Shown one piece after another: positions 1-5,088 of a DNA stretch of 5,929 bases. The notes under the pieces were generated by a model, which was not told the DNA's origin, searched no databases, and saw only the letters and a program-made list of their open reading frames with translations. The translations under genes were made by a program, and so were the position numbers. The stretch comes from an uncultured beta proteobacterium (lineage in GTDB: Bacteria > Pseudomonadota > Gammaproteobacteria > Burkholderiales > Burkholderiaceae_C). Position 1 is the first letter of the stretch; each line of letters begins with the position of its first letter. The stretch is taken from contig CAIYQF010000368.1 of NCBI GenBank assembly GCA_903928325.1, positions 1 through 5,929 on the forward strand. Reading direction: 5' to 3'.

Positions 1-134
1 GCGGCGACGGCATCGGCGGGGAAGGTTTTGGAGACGGCCAGCAACTTCACACTAAGCGTTGGGCGACCCGCTTGCAACACCGCTTGTGTGATGCGTTCAC
101 TTACCCCTTGATAACGACTGCGCTGTTCATCCAT
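1..134 (-). CDS. yggS: YggS/PLPBP family pyridoxal phosphate-binding protein, 5' part only
   Basis: Reading leftward from ATG at 134 gives 44 codons that run off the window with no stop. The family is a PLP-binding, non-catalytic (alanine-racemase-like fold) cytosolic protein involved in vitamin B6 and amino/keto acid homeostasis. Seen in the sequence: an N-terminal helix-like stretch (residues 1-22), then the strand LLAVSKTFPADAV (31-43), which matches the family signature LLAVSKTxPA. The Lys of VSK is residue 36, the same number as the PLP Schiff-base lysine of E. coli YggS, which supports the chosen start. A second ATG at 130 is out of frame. The gene is divergent from pilT with only 25 bp between start codons. 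yggS next to pilT-pilU is also known in Pseudomonas. About 80% of the protein lies outside the window, so intactness cannot be judged. Confidence 0.9.
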   Translation of the reverse strand, partial: MDEQRSRYQGVSERITQAVLQAGRPTLSVKLLAVSKTFPADAVA

Positions 135-137
135 GAT
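108..137 (+). promoter_or_regulatory. Possible sigma70-type promoter for pilT
   Basis: TTGATA at 108-113 (5 of 6 to the -35 consensus) and CATGAT at 132-137 (4 of 6 to the -10 consensus) are separated by 18 bp. This would place transcription start near 144 and leave a leader of about 16 nt before the pilT ATG at 160. The site lies inside the first codons of the divergent yggS. Intergenic space is too short to hold a full promoter, so a promoter inside yggS is expected, but this match is weak and may be chance. Confidence 0.25.
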
Positions 138-159
138 GGGACTGTAACAAGGCTCATAC

Positions 160-1194
160 ATGCACCACCCTATTGAACACTGGCTCGCCCAAACCCTTGC
201 TGTGGGCGGTTCTGACCTGCACCTGAGCGCGGGTGTGCCGCCCATGGCAAGGGTGCTGGGGCAGTTGCAAACTTTAGGCACACACGCTGTAGACAGCACG
301 TACTTGCAGGATCAACTTCAAACTTTGCTTCCCGACTGGCCGACGGCGCAAGACCATGACAGCTCCGTTGCCATCGCTGGCCTTGGGCGTTTTCGGGTGA
401 ATGTGTTTGCGCAATCGCGCGGTTGGTCCAGTGTGTGGCGCTGCATACCCGAGCGTATTCCCAGCTTGCAAGAACTTCATGCGCCAACTTGTCTGCCTGC
501 ATGGCTGAAACAAGCCCAAGGCTTGCTGCTGGTGACAGGCGCCACAGGCTCTGGCAAATCCACCACCTTGGCGGCCATGGTCAACCACTTCAATGAAAAC
601 CGCAACGGCCATATCTTGACCATCGAGGACCCGGTGGAGTTTGTCCACGAGCCCAAAAACTGCCTCATCAACCAGCGCGAAGTCGGGCCCCATACCCACG
701 GGTTTTCGGATGCCCTGCGGTCTGCGTTGCGGGAGGATCCGGATGTGATTTTGGTCGGTGAGCTGCGCGACCTGGAGACCATCCGGCTGGCCATGACGGC
801 CTCCGAAACCGGGCATTTGGTATTTGGCACCTTGCATACGTCGAGCGCGGCCAAGACCATTGACCGCATCATTGATGTGTTTCCCGGCGACGAAAAAGAC
901 ATGTTGCGAACCATGTTGTCGGAGTCGCTGCAAGCGGTGATATCCCAAACGCTGTGCAAAAACCTTGCAGGTGATGGGCGCCTGGCGGCGCACGAAATCT
1001 TGCTCGGAACCAACGCGGTACGCAACCTGATCCGCGAGTCCAAGGTGGCCCAAATCTATTCCGCCATACAGACCGGAAATAACGTGGGCATGCAAACGCT
1101 GGACCAGAACCTGCTCGACCTGGTGCGGTCCAAACGCATCAGCGCAGCCGAGGCGCGAGCCAATGCCAAAACGCCAGAAAACTTTCCTGGCTAA
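160..1194 (+). CDS. pilT: Type IV pilus retraction ATPase PilT
   Basis: This 344-residue protein is the hexameric cytoplasmic ATPase that powers pilus retraction (twitching, DNA uptake) at the base of the type IV pilus. The N-terminal PAS-like domain carries the SDLHLSAGVPPM signature (residues 18-29). The RecA-like domain shows Walker A GATGSGKS (127-134), the Asp box TIEDPVEF (154-161), Walker B ILVGE (197-201) followed by LRD, and the His box ETGHLVFGTLHT (216-227). The C-terminal motif AVRNLIRE (286-293) matches the AIRNLIRE motif known to be needed for PilT retraction and separates it from PilU. Length is close to the usual ~345. The ATG at 160 gives the expected family N-terminus; the ribosome binding site is weak (AAGG at 149-152). 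pilU follows after 46 nt, so co-transcription is likely. All catalytic motifs are intact. Confidence 0.97.
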   Translation: MHHPIEHWLAQTLAVGGSDLHLSAGVPPMARVLGQLQTLGTHAVDSTYLQDQLQTLLPDWPTAQDHDSSVAIAGLGRFRVNVFAQSRGWSSVWRCIPERIPSLQELHAPTCLPAWLKQAQGLLLVTGATGSGKSTTLAAMVNHFNENRNGHILTIEDPVEFVHEPKNCLINQREVGPHTHGFSDALRSALREDPDVILVGELRDLETIRLAMTASETGHLVFGTLHTSSAAKTIDRIIDVFPGDEKDMLRTMLSESLQAVISQTLCKNLAGDGRLAAHEILLGTNAVRNLIRESKVAQIYSAIQTGNNVGMQTLDQNLLDLVRSKRISAAEARANAKTPENFPG

Positions 1195-1240
1195 TCCCCC
1201 CAAGGCCGCGCCGTGAACGCCTATCTAGGAGTACAACACC

Positions 1241-2377
1241 ATGAACCGTGACCAAGCATCCCAACTAATTTCTGATTTGCTCAAGCTCATGATCAGCCGT
1301 GGTGGCAGCGACTTGTTTATTAGCGCCGATTTCCCTCCCGCGATCAAAATCGATGGCATCCTGGTCAAAGTGTCGCCCCAGTCCCTGTTGCCTGAACACA
1401 CCGCGCTGCTGGTGCGCTGCCTGATGAGCGACCGCCAGACGGCGGACTTCGAGCACGCCAAGGAGAGCAACTTCGCCATTTCTCCCAGCGGCTTGGGGCG
1501 GTTTCGGGTTAACGCCTTTGTTCAGCTGGGCAAGGTGGGAATGGTGTTGCGCATTATTCCCACCACCCCGCCCACCATCGACGCGTTGGGGCTGCCTGGG
1601 GTGCTCAAGAACGTGGCCATGGCCAACCGGGGCCTGTGTGTCATGGTGGGTGCCAGCGGCTCTGGCAAATCGAGCGCACTGGCGGCCATGGTGGACTGGC
1701 GCAACGAAAACTCCTACGGGCACATCATCACGGTCGAAGACCCGGTGGAGTTTGTGCATGCGCACAAAAATTGCCTGGTCACGCAGCGTGAAGTAGGGCT
1801 CGATACCGAGAGTTGGGACATCGCACTCAAAAACACCCTGCGCCAGGCCCCAGACGTCATCGTGATGGGTGAGCTGCGGGACCGTGAAACCATGGAGTTA
1901 GCCATCGCCTTCTCCGAAACCGGGCATTTGTGCATTGCCACCCTGCACGCCAACAGTGCCAACCAGGCCCTGGACCGCATGATCAACTTCATGCCCGACG
2001 AGCGACGCCCCCAACTTTTGATGGACTTGTCGCTCAATTTGCGCGCCGTGGTGTCTCAGCGGCTGGTTCCCAAGGTGGGCGGCAAAGGCCGGGTATCGGC
2101 GGTGGAGGTGTTGCTTAATTCGTCGACCATCACCAGCTTGATTCAGGAGGGTGAAATTTTGGAGGTCAAAGAAATCATGAAAAAGAGCCGAGAAACCGGC
2201 ATGCAGACCTTTGACCAGGCCCTTTTTGACTTGTACGAGGCCGGCTCTATCGGCTACGAAGACGCTTTGCGCAATGCCGATTCGGTCAACGATTTGCGTC
2301 TGCAGATCAAACTCCAGGGTAAGGCCACCCGTGACAATGACCTGTCCGCCGGGACGGAGCACCTGTTTATCGTTTAA
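1241..2377 (+). CDS. pilU: PilT-dependent type IV pilus retraction ATPase PilU
   Basis: This 378-residue PilT paralogue assists PilT in forceful retraction; in Vibrio and Pseudomonas it needs PilT to act. Seen: N-terminal GGSDLFISADFPP (residues ~21-33), Walker A GASGSGKS (137-144), Asp box TVEDPVEF (164-171), Walker B VIVMGE (206-211) followed by LRD, and His box ETGHLCIATLHA (226-237). The AIRNLIRE motif of PilT is absent; instead the equivalent region reads SLIQEGEILEVKEIMKKS. It also has a longer C-terminal tail ending DLSAGTEHLFIV. Both are typical of PilU, whose usual length is ~380. The start is supported by a good ribosome binding site AGGAG at 1227-1231, 9 nt before ATG. The pilT-pilU order is conserved in proteobacteria. 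The gene appears intact, and no promoter was seen in the pilT-pilU gap. Confidence 0.95.
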   Translation: MNRDQASQLISDLLKLMISRGGSDLFISADFPPAIKIDGILVKVSPQSLLPEHTALLVRCLMSDRQTADFEHAKESNFAISPSGLGRFRVNAFVQLGKVGMVLRIIPTTPPTIDALGLPGVLKNVAMANRGLCVMVGASGSGKSSALAAMVDWRNENSYGHIITVEDPVEFVHAHKNCLVTQREVGLDTESWDIALKNTLRQAPDVIVMGELRDRETMELAIAFSETGHLCIATLHANSANQALDRMINFMPDERRPQLLMDLSLNLRAVVSQRLVPKVGGKGRVSAVEVLLNSSTITSLIQEGEILEVKEIMKKSRETGMQTFDQALFDLYEAGSIGYEDALRNADSVNDLRLQIKLQGKATRDNDLSAGTEHLFIV

Positions 2378-2412
2378 TCGGTGCTTCTCATGTCCCCGCA
2401 GCCAACCGATCC

Positions 2413-2417
2413 AGGAG
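2413..2417 (+). promoter_or_regulatory. Ribosome binding site fixing the dehydrogenase start
   Basis: AGGAG sits 6 nt before the ATG at 2424. The reading frame is open further upstream into pilU (to 2211), so this site is what decides the start. The first Rossmann strand begins about 18 residues after this ATG, as expected for the family. Confidence 0.75.
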
Positions 2418-2423
2418 CATTCC

Positions 2424-3359
2424 ATGACCCTAACGCCCTCCGTCAATCCCCGTTCTTACGAACCCGTCACACCCAAATCGGTGGTTTTTTTGGGTTTGGG
2501 GGTGATGGGCTACCCCATGGCGGGGCATCTTGCCTTGGCGGGGCACCAAGTGACGGTGTTCAATCGCACAGGGGCTAAAGCGCAGGCGTGGGTTGCGGAG
2601 TTCGGGGGGGCTGCCAGCGCCAAGGGAGCTCATGGCCACGCTGATTCGGCGCGATTGGCGGCACGCAACGCCGATATCGTGTTTTGCTGCGTGGGCAACG
2701 ACGATGACTTGCGTAGCGTCACCCTGGGCGCCGACGGCGCCTTTGCCGGCATGCGTGAGGGGGCGGTTTTTGTCGATCACACCACCGCCTCGGCCACGAT
2801 CGCACGCGAACTCAGCCGTGCCGCGCGCGATCTGGGTTTGCAGTTCATTGACGCGCCCGTCTCCGGCGGCCAAGCCGGCGCACAAAATGGTTTACTCACG
2901 GTCATGTGCGGCGGCGACAGCGCCGCCTTTGCTGCCGTGCAGCCTGTTGGCATGGCGTTTTCGCGCGCATTCACGCTGCTGGGCGACAGTGGAGCGGGGC
3001 AGTTGGCCAAAATGGTCAACCAAATCGCCATTGCCGGCTTGGTGCAGGGCCTGAGTGAAGCGGTAGCTTTTGGTCAGCATGCCGGACTCGACATGAACCA
3101 GGTACTTGATGTGATTGGCAAAGGCGCCGCGCAAAGCTGGCAAATGGACAACCGTGGGAAAACAATGGTGGCCGATAAGTTTGACTTTGGTTTTGCGGTG
3201 GATTGGATGCGAAAAGACCTTGGGCTGGTTCTGGACGAAGCCAAACGCAATGGCGCCCGCTTGCCGGTGACGGCCTTGGTGGACCAGTTTTACGCCGATG
3301 TGCAAGTCCTAGGAGGCCGACGCTGGGACACGTCGAGCCTCATTAAGCGCCTGAAATAA
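2424..3359 (+). CDS. NAD(P)-dependent beta-hydroxyacid dehydrogenase family oxidoreductase (3-hydroxyisobutyrate dehydrogenase-like)
   Basis: This 311-residue protein belongs to the 3-hydroxyisobutyrate dehydrogenase / tartronate semialdehyde reductase family, soluble enzymes that oxidise beta-hydroxyacids or reduce the matching semialdehydes. Seen: the Rossmann motif FLGLGVMGYPMAGHL (residues 22-36). FNRT (46-49) follows the second strand; an Arg here often means NADP preference (inference). The substrate-binding signature DAPVSGGQAGA is at 143-153, and the catalytic lysine lies in LAKMVNQ (Lys196). The C-terminal all-helical domain includes SWQMDNRG and a late MRKDL segment. Length is slightly above the usual ~290-300 because of an 18-residue N-terminal extension. 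The gene starts 46 nt after pilU, so it is probably co-transcribed, yet no pilus function is known. The exact substrate cannot be told from sequence, so no symbol is given. Homopolymer runs occur near its 5' end. Confidence 0.92.
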   Translation: MTLTPSVNPRSYEPVTPKSVVFLGLGVMGYPMAGHLALAGHQVTVFNRTGAKAQAWVAEFGGAASAKGAHGHADSARLAARNADIVFCCVGNDDDLRSVTLGADGAFAGMREGAVFVDHTTASATIARELSRAARDLGLQFIDAPVSGGQAGAQNGLLTVMCGGDSAAFAAVQPVGMAFSRAFTLLGDSGAGQLAKMVNQIAIAGLVQGLSEAVAFGQHAGLDMNQVLDVIGKGAAQSWQMDNRGKTMVADKFDFGFAVDWMRKDLGLVLDEAKRNGARLPVTALVDQFYADVQVLGGRRWDTSSLIKRLK

Positions 3360-3381
3360 AACAGGGTGCGGCCTCGCGCCC
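3352..3381 (-). terminator. Intrinsic terminator-like hairpin after dolP
   Basis: GGGTGCG (3364-3370) and CGCGCCC (3375-3381) form a 7-bp stem (one G-U pair) with a 4-nt loop. Read leftward, the stem is followed by TGTTTTATTTC, a T-rich tail, and it begins 13 nt after the dolP stop. It therefore fits termination of the yraN-diaA-dolP transcript. Read rightward, the stem has no immediate T tract, so it should stop transcription from the pilT side poorly. The tail overlaps the last codons of the dehydrogenase gene. Confidence 0.55.
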
Positions 3382-3394
3382 AGCACTCAGAGCC

Positions 3395-4051
3395 TTAGTT
3401 TTTGGAAGGGGTCTGGACGGGCGGTTGCAGCCGTGCCAGCTCTTCTTCCGAAATGATTTCCAGTACCCGGACGACTTTTTTCACGCCTGGCACGCTGCTA
3501 ATGACCTCGGTGGCGCGCTTGGCTTCGCGCGCGGTCACCCGGCCCATGATGTAGGCCACACCGCGCTCGGTAGTGACTTTGAACGCATTGGCAAAGAGGT
3601 CTTTGGCGTCTAGCAGGGACGCTTTGATGCGCCCACTGGTAATCAAATCGTTGGAACGCTCGGTCAAGGTGCTGTTGACCATGATGGCGAGTTCATTGAG
3701 CGTGCTGGCGACGTTGTCCACCCCCTTGGCGATGTCTTGCGCTTTGGCTTTGTCTTGGGCGTTCGGGACTTCACCCGTCAGAATGACCTGGCGGTTGTAA
3801 CTGGTGACATTGATGTGCACCTGTTCACCCAGGCTTTCACGCAAGCGGGCGGCTGCGCGCAGCTCAATTCCCTGGTCCTCCAACTGGGCCCCCGATGTGC
3901 GCCGGTCAGCAACCACCAGGCCCGACATGAGCGCACCACCGGCGACCAAGGGGAGGCAGCCAGTGAGGGTGGTGGCGCCGACCGCCAGTGTCAAACCCAG
4001 TGCCAGCGGGCGTGTCAGGCGTTGGAAGAGGGATGTGCTCAGAACGTTCAT
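3395..4051 (-). CDS. dolP: Dual BON-domain outer-membrane lipoprotein DolP (YraP)
   Basis: This 218-residue lipoprotein is exported to the periplasm and anchored in the inner leaflet of the outer membrane. In E. coli DolP supports outer membrane integrity and the BAM assembly machine and gathers at division sites. Seen: a signal peptide (residues 1-31) with lipobox LTGC, so Cys32 is the lipidated residue. Leu at +2 (not Asp) fits outer-membrane sorting. The DRRTSGAQLEDQ segment (49-60) matches the E. coli DolP start of the mature fold. BON domain 1 spans about 61-125 (INVTSYNRQVILTGEVPNA, GVDNV) and BON domain 2 about 133-200 (KVTTERGVAYIMGRVTAREA, VPGVKKV). A Pro-containing tail follows (201-218). 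It is longer than E. coli DolP (191 aa). Its ATG overlaps the diaA stop by 4 nt (ATGA), implying translational coupling. It is the last gene of the operon. Confidence 0.9.
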   Translation of the reverse strand: MNVLSTSLFQRLTRPLALGLTLAVGATTLTGCLPLVAGGALMSGLVVADRRTSGAQLEDQGIELRAAARLRESLGEQVHINVTSYNRQVILTGEVPNAQDKAKAQDIAKGVDNVASTLNELAIMVNSTLTERSNDLITSGRIKASLLDAKDLFANAFKVTTERGVAYIMGRVTAREAKRATEVISSVPGVKKVVRVLEIISEEELARLQPPVQTPSKN

Positions 4052-4647
4052 ACGGGGCTTTCTTGGTCGCCCATCAGCTGGGCATCAACGCCATCGCATA
4101 TGCAATGGATGGTTAAAAGGTGGACTTCTTGCACGCGCGCGGTCCGCTCGTGGGGGACGCAGATATGCACATCGGTGTCGCGCAGCGCCTGGTTCATTTT
4201 GCCGCCGCCGCGTCCGGTCAGCGCCACCACCACCATGTCGCGCTGGTGCGCAGCTTCCACTGCGGCCATCACATTGGCCGAGTTACCGCTGGTGCTAATG
4301 GCCAGCAGCACGTCGCCGCTTTGGCCCAGGGCACGCACCTGGCGGGAAAATATGGAAGTGAAGTCGTAGTCGTTGGCGATGGCTGTGATGATGGACGTAT
4401 CGGTCGTCAGCGCGATGGCGCCGAGTTCAGGGCGCTCGCGCTCAAAGCGGCCGACAAATTCTGCAGAAAAGTGCTGCGCGTCGGCCGCCGATCCCCCGTT
4501 TCCGCATGCCAAGACCTTGCCTCCGCTGGTCACACAGGCCAATATGGCTTGGATGGCCGCGGCAATGGGTTTACTCAAGGCCTGCGCGCACTGGTATTTC
4601 AGGTCGGCGCTGTCAATAAAGTGTTGCTCAATTCGTTGTTCCATCAT
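4048..4647 (-). CDS. diaA: SIS-domain protein: DnaA initiator-associating DiaA by locus, phosphoheptose isomerase-like residues
   Basis: This 199-residue SIS (sugar isomerase) protein sits between yraN and dolP, the position of E. coli diaA, whose tetrameric product binds DnaA and times replication initiation. Seen: an N-terminal MEQRIEQHF resembling E. coli DiaA MQERIKACF; the phosphosugar-binding loop CGNGGSAADAQHF (48-60); the second SIS loop ISTSGNS (117-123); and C-terminal RVQEVHLLTIHC (171-182). His59, Glu63, Gln173 and His181 match the metal/catalytic quartet of GmhA (sedoheptulose 7-phosphate isomerase), so an enzymatic role cannot be excluded. Start: ATG at 4647, or the adjacent ATG at 4644 (198 aa), both fitting the E. 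coli length of 196. The frame also stays open to ATG 4707 and TTG 4710, inside the yraN end. No clear ribosome binding site precedes 4647. The gene overlaps dolP by 4 nt. Confidence 0.82.
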   Translation of the reverse strand: MMEQRIEQHFIDSADLKYQCAQALSKPIAAAIQAILACVTSGGKVLACGNGGSAADAQHFSAEFVGRFERERPELGAIALTTDTSIITAIANDYDFTSIFSRQVRALGQSGDVLLAISTSGNSANVMAAVEAAHQRDMVVVALTGRGGGKMNQALRDTDVHICVPHERTARVQEVHLLTIHCICDGVDAQLMGDQESPV

Positions 4648-4658
4648 GGGCCCATGAT
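4643..4658. repeat. Perfect 16-bp palindrome over the diaA start codon
   Basis: ATCATGGGCCCATGAT is its own reverse complement. On the leftward strand it contains the diaA ATG at 4647-4645 and the first two bases of the next ATG. As RNA it could fold into a 6-bp stem with a GGCC loop that buries the start codon; as DNA it could be a dimeric-protein site. Function is not known. Confidence 0.6.
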
Positions 4659-4696
4659 ACCGCGCAGCTATTTCACCCCGCCATGCGCTGGCCCGC

Positions 4697-5086
4697 TTAT
4701 GCGGCATCAAATGCCGCGCGCAACCAGTGGCAGCCCTCGGGCGTGACCTCGATCACGTCAAAGCGACAGGGCGGCAGGCTGCGCAGATGCAAGAGGTAGT
4801 GCTGCGCTGCCAGAATCACCCGGCGCTGTTTGACGCTCCCTACGCTGGCCGCAGCGCTGCCATACGCACTGGATTTGCGTTTGCGCACCTCGGTAAATAC
4901 CAGGGTGCCGTCGCGATCGCGCATGATCAGGTCGATTTCACCACCGCCACGCCCTGGGGTTCGATAATTGCGCGTAATCAGGCGCAAGCCGTGTTGCTGC
5001 AAATACAGCAAGGCTTCGTCTTCTGCGGCGTCACCTACTTGCTTGGTAGTGCGCACGCCCCCGGTGTTGTTTGGAAGGATTCCCAT
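4697..5086 (-). CDS. yraN: YraN family (UPF0102) putative endonuclease-fold protein
   Basis: This 129-residue cytosolic protein of the UPF0102 family has a predicted PD-(D/E)XK nuclease-like fold, but its substrate is not established. Seen: the N-terminal helix GDAAEDEALLYLQQHG (residues 18-33) with Glu22; RNYR (39-42); GGGEIDLIMRD (47-57) containing Asp52; FTEVRKRK (64-71) with Glu66 and Arg68 in the ExK/R position; the family block SSAYGSAAASVGSVKQRR (72-89); and C-terminal CRFDVIEV. Length agrees with E. coli YraN (131). Start: ATG at 5086 with AGAGG at 5096-5100, 9 nt upstream; an internal GTG at 5056 lacks a ribosome binding site. It is first in the yraN-diaA-dolP operon, 49 nt before diaA, and divergent from rsmI with 2 nt between start codons. 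All core residues look intact. Confidence 0.92.
   Translation of the reverse strand: MGILPNNTGGVRTTKQVGDAAEDEALLYLQQHGLRLITRNYRTPGRGGGEIDLIMRDRDGTLVFTEVRKRKSSAYGSAAASVGSVKQRRVILAAQHYLLHLRSLPPCRFDVIEVTPEGCHWLRAAFDAA
4701..4717. repeat. 7-bp inverted repeat hairpin at the yraN 3' end
   Basis: GCGGCAT (4701-4707), a 3-nt spacer and ATGCCGC (4711-4717) form a perfect 7-bp stem just before the yraN stop codon (4697-4699). Neither side has a T tract, so it is not a standard terminator. It could act in mRNA processing or partial attenuation between yraN and diaA, or simply reflect coding constraint. Confidence 0.5.
5073..5079 (+). promoter_or_regulatory. Ribosome binding site of rsmI
   Basis: GGAAGGA lies 9 nt before the GTG at 5089 and supports that non-ATG start; no in-frame ATG exists before the first conserved strand of RsmI. 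The site is inside codons 3-5 of the opposite-strand yraN. Confidence 0.65.
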
Positions 5087-5088
5087 AC

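Noticed and set aside
274..1203. Long open frame on the minus strand opposite pilT (309 codons)
   Set aside because: It lies wholly antisense to a certain gene with intact motifs, its translation shows no recognised domain, and its length follows from the GC-rich codon pattern of pilT.
2377..2410. Inverted repeat ATCGGT / ACCGAT between pilU and the dehydrogenase
   Set aside because: The 6-bp stem has a 22-nt loop and no T tract, so it is not a credible terminator; such repeats arise easily by chance.
2211..2423. Upstream extension of the dehydrogenase frame into pilU (71 extra codons)
   Set aside because: The ribosome binding site at 2413-2417 and the position of the Rossmann strand fix the start at 2424; the extension is out-of-frame pilU sequence.
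2909..2926. GC-rich hairpin GGCGGCG-ACAG-CGCCGCC
   Set aside because: It lies in the middle of the dehydrogenase coding sequence, has no T tract, and GC-rich codons such as GGC, GCC and GCG readily produce it.
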